Under the pieces are notes generated by a model that was given only the letters and a program-made list of their open reading frames with translations, had not been told where the DNA came from and did no database searches. DNA of 64,000 nt from Panorpa germanica (taxonomy: Eukaryota; Arthropoda; Insecta; Mecoptera; Panorpidae): assembly GCA_963678705.1 (NCBI GenBank), contig OY783206.1, positions 25,679,807 through 25,743,806 on the forward strand, read 5' to 3'. The position numbers and the translations under genes are program-made. The stretch's first letter is position 1; the number at the start of each line of letters is the position of its first letter. This document shows, piece after piece, positions 41,101-53,100 of this stretch.

Positions 41101-44100
41101 GTTCAGCATTCTGAAAATAAATAACATTAAAATATATGGAAGATGTTTTGGAAAGAATTTTTAATTTTTGTAGCTTCTTTTGTGATTTCGTGGCTTCATA
41201 TATGTGAAGTCCACCGCTGCCTAATAAGTTTATGAACATTTATGTAAATAGAAAGTATCATTCTGGACATTGATCTACCACAAAGAGACAATATGTGAAT
41301 TAAAAGAATGTAATACCTCAGTTTCAAGTGCCTTTATCCTATTCCTCGAGCAGGCATCTTGTTGTGTAGCATCTTCCAGCAGTTTGGCGAGGTGATTGGC
41401 ACGATTTTCGGATTTTGTCATCATTATCTGCATTTCATCTTGAGACTTAATAAGACTCTCCTATAGAAGGATAAATGTAGATGTTATCTTTTTAATCATA
41501 ACATTTTACCATTAGTTACCTGATATCAATGCTTGAATAAACAATAACTAAGAAAAACATTTGATTACGTACCTTTAATACAACATTCTGATTTTCCAGT
41601 TTCTTTATCCTCTGCTCGGTAATGCTAATTTTTTGTTCAATCGCTTGTTTAGTGATTTTATTTTCCTTAGCGGTGGCACTACTTTTCTGCTTAATCAATG
41701 TAATCTTCGATTGCGACTCCTTCAAATCCGTTGTTAAAGATTCTATAGTCATTATCATAGATTCCTTTTCGAGTTCAACACTTTTTATTTCTTCCTCCAG
41801 CTTGCATATATCGTTCTCCATTGTTAATCTCTGCTGGCTAAAGATTATTTTATATTCGCTAATCTCTGACTGAGACTTCTCTAAGTCTTTGTTAAGTTTC
41901 TTATTGCACTCGTCTAGTCTCCTTTGTTCATCTTTCAAAAACTTAAGACTCTGTTCTTTTTCCGTTAGTTTCCTTTCTAATTTCTGCTGAGTGTCCTTCC
42001 CCTTTTGAACTTCCTTCCTTAAATCCGTTACACAACATTGAAGACTCTTAATCTCCTCTTCCCTTTTCATATCATCCTTTACTTTATTCTTAAGTCGTTG
42101 TATTTTCGAATCCTGTTCAGACAACTTATCCTCCATGCATTTCATCAACGAATCTTTCTCTGATGACAATTTAACCTCGCGATCTAGTCTACCCATGTAA
42201 TCCTCTCGTTCCCTTTCTATGTGCTTCTTGCTGTCCTTTAAACATTTCTGTAGCTCACCTAATTCTTTCTCTAGCTTACAAATATTCTGCTGCATTAAAT
42301 CTTTCTGTTCCTGTAAATTTTTCACCTGTTTCTCTAAATTTGATTTTACGGATGTATCGATACACAATTCCTTTTCTAATCGATTCGCAGCTACATTTTT
42401 CATTTTTGAATCGCTTAGTTCTTGTTTTAATGCCGCAATTAATTCATTTTGATGATCGATTTGCTTTCTTAAATCTGCTATTTGCATTTCTTTCATTGAA
42501 GTTATATGGCTTTGTTCTTTTACTTTGGAAAGCAATTCACAGCGTTCTAGGTCAATTTTCCTTGTTAATTTTTCCATTTTCTTTTGGGAATCTTCCAGTT
42601 CCGATTTGAATCCATCCGCTATATTTTTAAGTATACCCTTTTGTTCTTTTAATTGTTGTATTTCATTTTCTAATGTATTTTTTGATGATAATTCCTTTTT
42701 GGAGTCACTTAAAAGAACTTGTGAAGCACAAAACTCTTTCTTAAGTTTCGTTATTGTTGAATCCATTTCTTGTATTTGTGCTTCAAGCTGTTTTACTTGA
42801 TTTTCCTTACAAGCATTAACTTTTTTTGCTTCACTCATTTCTTTCATTAAGTCCATTCTTTCACATCTACAATCATCTAAATTCTTCTTAGAGTCAGACA
42901 ATTCCTTATTTATCTTCCTGACAGCATTTTCCAAGGCAACCTTGTGATCAACCAAATTATTAATTTCAATTCGAAGATTCTCCTTCGCCTGTCTCTCACA
43001 TTTAAGTTGATCTTCATATTTCTGCAAATCTGTTGTACTTCTCCTTTGTTTATCTTTTATTTCTCGTTTTAGTCTCAAAATGTCCGACTCCAGAATTTGA
43101 ATACTGTCTTGCAACGAACTAATTTTTTCTTCCTTTTGTCTTTTTTCTGAATCTAACATTTCCAATAGCTCTTTCTTTTCTTGCTCCGCTTTCTCATTCA
43201 ATATGTTAACTTCTCGTTTTAGCAATCCTAAGTTTCTCTCGAGTAACTCCTTCTGTATTTTGATTTTATTTATTTCTAATTCTGAGCTCATCTGTAATTT
43301 TTTCTGATTCTGTAATTCCGATTCAAGAATTTGAGAATCAGACACTTGCGATTGTAACACACTTAGTTGGTCTTTTAATTCTTTAATATCTTGTTTCATC
43401 TTTTCATTTTTCTCCTCCAAATCATGAATTTTTAAAGCCTTTTTCTTTGATAAGTTTTCTCCGCATTCGATCTTTTGTAACCATTGTGCTCTTTCACTTT
43501 CAAACATTTTTTTAGCTTCTTCTAATTTGTTTTCAGATTGACATAAATCTCCTTTCAATTTATGAACTAGCGATTGTTGGGTGTTTCTTACATTTTCAAG
43601 ATCTCTGACCTCTCCTTCCAACTTATACTTGGCTATACTTTGTATTTCCATATTCTGGTTAATATTTTGAACCATTCTTAATTTAGTTCGCGATTCATTC
43701 AATTGTTCCTTCAGTTCTTCAATTGTTTCATCCATGGATTTGATTTGACATTCCAATTTCTTTATATGCCCTTCTCGACATTCTAGTAATTTCTTTTCCT
43801 TATCTAATCGCAGATTAAATTGTTTCTTGCTTTCGTCATTTCGCTGTCTAGCTTCATCGACATTTCTTTGCGACTCAACTAATTTTTCTTTTACTTCTTT
43901 TAAATTAACTTCTAAATCAACCCTTTCATCCTCTAAGGAACCAATTCTACATCTCATTTCTTGCTTTGTCACTGTTTCAAATTTATTTAATTGAGTCCTA
44001 GAATCGTTCAATTCTTCTTTAAGACTCAACATGAGCCGGTCCATTTTTTCGATCTGGTCTTCTAATTCTTTGATTTGCCGAGATTTAGCTGTTGATAAAT

Positions 44101-47100
44101 TTCTTTCTATTTCAATATGTTCAATCCAACTCTTCTTCTCAATTTCACTATTTTTACGAGTTTCTTCCAACTTCGTAAATATTTCGCACAACTCTTTCTT
44201 TAATTTGGCAACTTCTTCTATTTGCGTTGTATGTGCTTCTTGTAAATACTTTATTTCATCTTTTATATCTTCCTCTGGATGTTTTCGGAAATCATTGTCA
44301 CTTTTATGAGGCGTACATTCCGGTTCAGTTTCAGTCTTCAAATTTGTAATCATGTTATTCATCTCTTGTATTGTGTTCTTTAGCTTCTCGACTTGAGTTT
44401 CATTGCAGGACTTCTGATTTACTCTAATGTAAAAGTTTTTTGTTTCATCTAAATCTTTCATAAGGGCAATTAGCTTATTTTGTAAAATACATTTATTTTT
44501 CTCTAAAACCTTAACTTGATTTTGTAAGTTCGTTTTACTGTCATTAGCTTCATGAATGCAAGTCTGCGAGTCGCCTAACTCTTGCTTAAGAACATTGATT
44601 TCACGGTCCATTGCATCAATTATCTTCTGCAGCTCTTTTATTTGGGATGCTTTCTTTTGTGATTTTTTCTTTTCTTCGCAGATTTGACGGGCTAACTCTT
44701 CACGATCTTCTTCACTTTTAGTTAAAGCATGATTCAATTCAGTTCTAGAAATATTTAGTTCTTTATTTAACGAACAAACCGTCATTTGTAGTTCGTCATT
44801 CTTATTTTGTAATTTGCGGATTTCTTCTTCAATTTGACTTTGAACACAACTTCGATTTTCTTCCACAGCCTTTGACATTAAGTTTTCTGTACAAGCCCCA
44901 CCACCATTTTGCGTTCGGTGCTCTTCCGTTTGTAGGATCACTTGTTTCTTGGCTCCATCTAGTTTCTTTCTCAGTATTATTACACTTTCTTCACATTTCT
45001 TTCTATAATCTTCACCTTGAAGTTTTTGGCAGGTTGCTTGTGACTGCGAATCCATTGCCTCCTGAACACTGAGAAGATAATTCTTCAAACAATTAATTGT
45101 ATTATCCATTTCCTTAATGGTTTCATCCTTGTTTTGAAGTTTTTGATGAAGACATCTTAATTCTTCATTTAATGTTGTTGGTTTACGAGGAGATACTTGA
45201 TTTCTTTGTTCTTGCATCTAAAATTATCAATTAATATCAACAATATTTTATTATAAAAGTTGTAATTTCAATAAAATAAATACCATCTGATTCGATACTG
45301 CCAAAATTGTTCCAAATGACGATTCAATTTGTTCGGAGTTTAGTTTTAAAGTATCAGCAAAAGATTGCAGTGTTTTTAAAATCTCCCTCAGTTGGATTAA
45401 TGTGGTATTTGTTTCTTGTGCCTAAAATATTGTATAAAATTGGTAAGAAAGTAATTTTGTATTTCACAAATAGATAACATAAGGAGAGCATGCTGTCAGT
45501 GATCGTCAAACTGAATTTCGTGCCAAGCACCAACAACTATGTTGAACGATCAAACATGTTGGCCGAGCCAGTTACTAACTCAACATATTCGAGTGTGAGA
45601 AATATCAGCAAATAAACTCATCTATTTTATGCTTGTAATACTTACCAACTTATTCGTTTGACATGAAATCTTATCGATAATTTCTTTGGCGTCTTCCACA
45701 TGTTCCTTTGTACCAATGTTCGATGGATTACTTGCATTGGAAAGACGAGATCTTCTAATGTTTCCCATATTTTCATCTGTAGCTAGTTTAAGTGCGTTGA
45801 AAATATTTTCAACTAATTTCAACTTTGCTTTGTAGTCTCGCACTAATTCCGGTTGAACCTAAATTTTAATTTAACAAATTAGTTCGTAATTTCACTTCAA
45901 ATTTTAATTTAAAATATTTTACTTCAATATAGTTTTTAACAGATGTTCAATCTTTAAAAATATTTATTTCATTAAAATTAACACAATAAATAATATTTTG
46001 AATTTACAATTTGATAGTTTTTAATTCGACTTGTAAATTAGCCTACCCAGTAAACATTTTGGAGTAAATTCTATTTAATTTCTATTACATATCATGAGTT
46101 TTTTGTCTGGAACGTGTTCGTTTTCTATTCAGTCGTTCATAGGAAAGGCCCTTTTTATGAGCTACAGACATTGCAACGACGGTTCACTGCTGAATTAAAA
46201 GCGGAGTCGATTTATGATTTATGACCGGAGTTATAAACTTGAAACTAGCAGGGGTATAAAACTTAATGGAATTCTACTTTTTAGAGTCTGCAAAATATAA
46301 ATATTTAAATGAAGAAATAAATAGATGTAATCTTTAGTACGGATCGTGATTTTTTTAATGAATATTATTCATCTTCAACAATACTCGTTATATTAGTTTT
46401 TTACATTGTTTTGGTGATTCAAAAATCCACGATCGGCAGGTCTGCGTTAGGTTTAAAACCTCTGTCTTACCATTGCTAGGTACTATCTTCGTTTATATAC
46501 ATTCTATTCGGGGATTGAGGGAGATAGCGTCTGTCTATTACCATTAAAGAAATATTTGTTGAAAAAGGATAGCATATACTTCAAACATCTGTACTGAACG
46601 AAATATTATACAAGTATACAAGTGTAACGGTGAAAAATATATTTTACTTGTCTAACCGCATCTCGTTTCTCTCTCACTTTGGAATAAATGAGATGAAAGT
46701 GAACTTAAAAAAAATATATCCATGTGGGAAAGAAACAGAAATACTTAATGAATGATGTTGGAAAAAGAAAGAATACTAGAAAGAATAACTAACACAAAAT
46801 CTGTGACAGGTAGAGAACTTGTAAAGCGTTAGAATAGAATTGTACGAGTGACTCGAACTTCACCAAATAGGGCACTTCACCAGATTGTTTACTGGGTACG
46901 TAATTAAAATTTCAACTATCTTACACAATTTTTACCTTCAGCAAAATTCGCCTTCGTGCTCCAAAAGCATTTTTAAACATTTAGTTTTTTCTCATTAATG
47001 AAATACTAAATATCACACAATTTTGCCACATTTTGTCAAACATTTCGATTACTTTTTCGAAGTTCCTTATCGCCCGGTATATTCTCAACGTCTTTTATAT

Positions 47101-50100
47101 ATAATATATAAATACATGTGCAAAATTTTAACTTTCTATCTATTACGATTTAAAATTTGGACATTTATAGTTCAAAAGGCCCACTATTAAAATTATTTAA
47201 AATTAAAATTACTTCTGTGTTTTGATTTATTTGCTTAAAGGATTTACGCAAGTCCTGCTGAGCGATTTCCAATTCACTTTGTAGTTTAGAGATAGAGGTC
47301 ATTGCATCTTCTATAAGATCTACATCCGAAGCGTCATCAGGAACATCATCAGCACCCTAGAAATTATAAACATTTTATTAATATTTAATAATATTTTAAT
47401 AATATTTAATAACAAATTTTTTATTTATTTTTTATTTTTATTGATATTTACTTTACGTTTTGCATTCCTTGTCACATATATGTTTTAATTTTAGTTTAAT
47501 TAATTTAGTTGGTGCTCATGCGTTTGTAATGTAAATTTTAACATTTCGACTATTTCTATTCGCTATATCTGCTATCAGTACTATCTATATGTTGCATTTT
47601 AAATAATACTCCCCAGTAAACATTTTGGAGTCACTTTGACATCATATTGAAGATGCGTCATGATTTTTTTGTCATAAAAGAGTTCATTTATAGTTCAGTT
47701 TCTTACATTTTTTTATATAAAATGTCTACTTTATCGGCTACAGATGGCGAAATTACTCCACCTGTCGGAATACAAATGAAGATAAAGTTGATGCGAACTA
47801 TAATTGAATTGAAATAGTGAGAGAAACGTCACTAAATAGAGCACTTCACCAAATTGTTTACTGGGTCTATACAAAAGTAAATTGTTTTTACTTCTTTGTT
47901 TTTGACAAAGTGACATTCAACTTCTTTTAAAAGTAAATCCTACTTCATTTTTACTTCATATAATACACTTTTTTTAAATTCAGAAACATTGGACCTCGTA
48001 CTGTTATAAAAAACTAAAAATGCAGGGAATGACTACACATATTCCCATATGCTATACAATTTAAATTGAATACAAAATTAAAACAGTGAGTGGGAATGAC
48101 ACTTTATTTCACACACTGCAAAAGTGAAATTACTTTGTTGACCACCCTAATTTCTAATCTATCACAACATTTTCATTTCAGGGGGCTTACATTTTTGGAT
48201 TGTATGTTCGACACAAAAGCATCGAGCTGCTGCAGTTGTTCCTGGACGTCAGAGATAATCTTCATTTGTTTATCTGTTTCTTCTTCCTTACAGCTAATCT
48301 GATCACATAGGTTATGCAATTCCTGAATTAAATCTTGCGCTGCTTGTTGATCTTGACAAGCAGCAGTTCTAAAAGAGACAGTAGTTAATTAAAAATGGTA
48401 CAAATAATAAAACTGTTAGTACAAGTAAAAGTATTATGTACATCAACGTGCAACGTACAACGTCACAGTTTAAACAAACTCAAATTTTGTTCTTTTTAAT
48501 TTAGATTGACCTTGGGAAAGAGGTAAAGGTCAAATGATGCCAGGTCAGACAAATAAGACCTGGCGATTGACCTATGACGCATGCATGTTAAGTTGGAAAA
48601 CGCACGTTAAGAAGAAAATAGAAGAACTGAAAATAAAATACAGGCTAATTGGGGAAACTTTGGAGAAAACTCAAATTTTGGATTAGTTAATTATAAAACA
48701 TGTTATTAAAAAAAATAATTCAAAAATTTGCCGAGGGTAAAAATTGGGCTAGAAAGTTGAAATTTGATATATGGGCTAACTTTAGTATCTGATTTACGAA
48801 TCGAAAAAGAAAATCCCAAATTTTGAAAAAAAGTTGGTCAAATAAGGAATAAATTAAAAATATTATTTTATTATTGGGCGAGTTAAATATTTCAATTTGA
48901 AAATAGAATTAAAATTTAAAATGAAATTACGAATTATTTTGTTGGTTTCAAATCATACACACTAAAAAGATGTCGCATTGCGACGGGGGTACGCTCTAGT
49001 CTAGTAGTATATTGTACAAGAAAACAATAATTCAAAAAAATCCAATGAAAACAACACTTACTTGAAAATGAGCATTTCCTTCTGTAGAGCATCAGAAATC
49101 TGATTTTCTGTACAGTTCCGTAAATTGAGGGATTCTTCTGATGAATATGTTGGCGCTTCCTAATGATAAAACTTGAAGTATGATAAACGTAGAGAAGAAA
49201 TACTCGTACTTTTAAGGTATGACCTTTGAAACAAGTTACTATTAACAATGTATGCAATACTCACGTTTACGTACAAGGACATTGAGTAATTACAGTTATT
49301 GTCTTGTCCTTGTCTACCTGTAATAAAGATACATATATATATTTTTTAATTTTCATTCTCTTAGACTGTCACTCCCTAGTAAAGTAACAGAAACCTCTTC
49401 TTGTTTCCTCTCATGATTTTTTGAAAAACAAGAAGAAAGTTTCCGTCAAAAACGATGCTATTACAAACCTGGTGATGGAGAACTGCTTCTTGGAGTGTGA
49501 AATGGCGTTGATTGTGGAGATCGTGGAGATCGTGGGGAACAGCAAGATTCCGCACGATAGCCTGAATCAACAGTTGGAGAGTAAGGAACATTTGAGCGGT
49601 AATTCACGGTACAATCCTAAAAGAAAATAGAAAAATTTATACAAAACTACACAAAATACATATATGGAGATATTCTACTGTGAAATATTCTACTATAAAA
49701 CCTTGTCCTAGATTTCATAAAATTATGCCATGTATTGATAAAGTTAACTAGCAAAACCTCAAGTGTGCATGTATTTTCTAATCAGTCATAATATTATAGA
49801 ATCTACCAATCAACAACTTTTCTTCACTTCACAATATTATTGAAAGACAATCTTTAGCAGCGCAAAGAAGACTTTGTTCAAAAACTGTTTTGTTCCTTTT
49901 CAATAAGTAATGCGTTGAAACGACCCAGTGCCCGAGAGAAGTTGCTTTTGCTTTTATCCTCGGACAAACACACTATATTTTTAGGGTCTGGTTGTTATCA
50001 ATCATTATAAATAAATTTATTTAGCAGCGCTGTAGTTATTAAAAAAAATTAAATTTAAATTTAAAATTTTCAAAAAAAATCAGGGAGGTAAAGTAGAAGA

Positions 50101-53100
50101 GAAACTATGTAGTATGTGTGGCAAGGAAGTAGGAATATTAAAGCACATTAGAGTAGATGTAGGGAAAATGTAGAAAGTGAAGTATACCTGACAGAAATCT
50201 TATACAACAGAAAAGTGTAAATTCTTGTTCTCATTTTAATTGTGGCTATTCTTTAATTATTAAGTTACAACGTGAATGTATAGTGAAAATAATTACTTCC
50301 ACTCGGTAAGTAAAAGTACCCAAGTCGTGTGCGTGGTGCGGCAGATATAGAAGGTTCGAGAATCAGACTCCCTTCAATTTTCCACCGCTTCCACACATAA
50401 ATTACAGAACTACACGCCATTACAAGTACAAGCATAACCTATACACCCCCGCCAAATTTGTCTGTGAATTTAAGGCGAAAAATTGTACATTTGATAAATT
50501 AATAAACAAACATTATTAGTTCAAACATGTGTTCATAATTATTATCAAATAAATTCACTCTAGTTTTAAATTGTGCTGAGTATTATTTTCTTCCTATAAA
50601 AACAAACTGACAGTCCACTTAATAAGTCTATATTATCTCAGAGATACTATCTCAGAAGTGGGATCTTCATACAACTTCTATAAAGTTATTCTAAATTCGA
50701 TTTCTGATGATGAAATAGAAATTTAAAGCCACTTATACCAAATTAACTTATACATTTTATTAAAAAAACAAAAACTGATATATAAAAACTTCTAAAGGAA
50801 TAACAAAATAAAATTTATGAACAGTATAACTACAAATTTAAACATCAACTATAATTTTAACGATTTTTCTGGTTTTTGTGTTCAGTTGTAGAATCACCTT
50901 GCGACTTCTCATGCGGATTAAAGTACATCCGTGTGGGAATTCGACTCTCTGGATCATTATTAGATATATTAGAATCAGAAACAAAACCAAGATATCTACT
51001 AGTACGTGGGGAATTCCTGGACCTATGACCATCTTCAGTTAAGGTATGCTTTGTTCTAGTAGGTGAGTTACTATTACTAACACTACGCGAGCTATACCTT
51101 GTAAAATCTCTAGTTATTGTTACTCTACTATCTCTAAGATTTCTTTTGAATTCAAGTGTCTTTCTTTGTATTTCATTCACTTGTACAGTTTCAGTTCCAT
51201 CAATGTTATTATTATTGGTTTCAATTCGAGTACTATAACAATCCTTATCCAACACTTCTTTGGATACTAACTCAGAAGTGGGATCTCCATTTTTATACGT
51301 AATAGAAAAGGATGGTGGCTTTATTCTTTTAGATTTAGAGGATGCTAACATTTTCCACATTAACAGGATCAACTTTAGATCAGTTTTTTCTTTCTTTTTG
51401 TGAAGAGCATTGAACTAGAAATAGTTAAATATATGATTAGAAAAAAAATTCAATACATCTGTATACAATATAGTTAGCTGCTATAGAAGGAAATCCAGTC
51501 TCTGATATATTACACTTAGACTTAATTAAATGGCATAAAAGGGGTATGAGGCAAATTCAAAACCAGTGCTGGACGTAAATAAGTAGTAACAAATTGGAAA
51601 TGATTAAGGAAAATACTAAAAGTGGGAAACTTCTTATTAGAGCAACAGACAATTTGGAAAAGCCATCTTCAGACTACGAACAGGACATACGAGGTTGACG
51701 CATCGGCACTTAATGAGTAAAACAACAGCTCCACAGTGCAGGAACTGTCAGACGCAAATAATAGTTGATCATCTACTAGTAACCTGCCCACAATATTAAA
51801 CTCAATGGACACAAATCAGATAAATTTCTACGAACTCGATACGTGCTACATTCTAATTTACAATTTCAAAGTATTTCAGGTTAAATGACAAATGTACACA
51901 AAGAAAGTGTTATTTGCTAATGTACGAGTATATTCAGTAAAGACCAAATCTTGTTAGCTAATGCAGCTAAAATGATATTCAGATGGCGTTAGACATTTGC
52001 TGGTAAAATACCAATAAATAAAACAATACCTTAGCGTTGGAAGATTTAAGTTGCTTCCTCATTTCCTTAATGATGTCATCCTTGAAATGAGTCTGCATTT
52101 CAGCACATCGACATAATTCTTGAAGATTTTGATTTTCTCGTTTTAGTACTAGTAGTTGATCATATTTCTCAGCAACTTCGCAAGTCAAAGCCTCACAAGC
52201 ATCCCGGGCTTTCTGCAAATAATCCTTAATAATAAGAACGTACGTCACCACTTTAGTGGTATATTCAATATTTGATATATGTATGCTTAATCAATTATTA
52301 TACTTATAATACAATCATATTTATTTACATGTTCCTAACAACAATGGTAGTCACACAGACACATTACATTAGATAATACAGGCGGGCAGACAAAAGGGAG
52401 GGAATTGATTATTGGTAAGGAGCGTAAAGTATACCGCTTTCCGCACGCAACGCCATATACGACCAGTTGAGTCATGACATCTGGCGGTAAAAAATTAAAC
52501 TAATTGTAGGTTGCCGAGTTAGTGTATGATGTTTATATTGATATTTTATTAGTAATGAAAATATAAAAGTTAAAATAGAAGTTGGAATATTAAATAGAAT
52601 CATTTTGTAATCTTGTCATCAACATTTACCAAAAATTAGGTTAAAAATCGCTAACTTGAAAATGTACGATAAAACGTTATAAAAAGTCGATAGGAACGTC
52701 ACTTTCAAACTTCCCGCTGTAAGATGTGTATTTGCAAGCGTGACTGGTTCTTTATTTACCAGCAATTCCGGCGACATATTTGCCAAAACATTTGTTGACT
52801 CTCCATTTTACTCTCGACTTTCGCTCGCTCAATGTCACTCGGGCGATACATTTGCCGAGCAAGAGCAGATAACTGAGAATACTCTTGCGTCTAGTGTTTC
52901 GTTTCTTTTGACTTTTGTCAAAATATCGCTCTTAAACTAAGGCATGCCAACGCAGGCGAGAGTACTCGAGAAAGGCGAGAGTACTCGAGAAAGGCGAGAG
53001 CTACTGTACGTACTCGGTCTCGCCTGCCTCGGCGAAAGTGAAATGCAGGCATTACTCCATATTATACTGTAACCATATAGTATCAATTATAGCAACTTCC

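Noticed and set aside
41622..45072. Plus-strand ORFs rich in Phe, Ser, Cys and Ile across exon 19
   Set aside because: They are the antisense reading of Lys/Glu/Leu-rich coiled-coil codons.
50641..50680. Short copy (about 27 bp) of exon 11 sequence near 51273 found downstream of its stop
   Set aside because: It is a small local duplication in the 3' region with no further structure.
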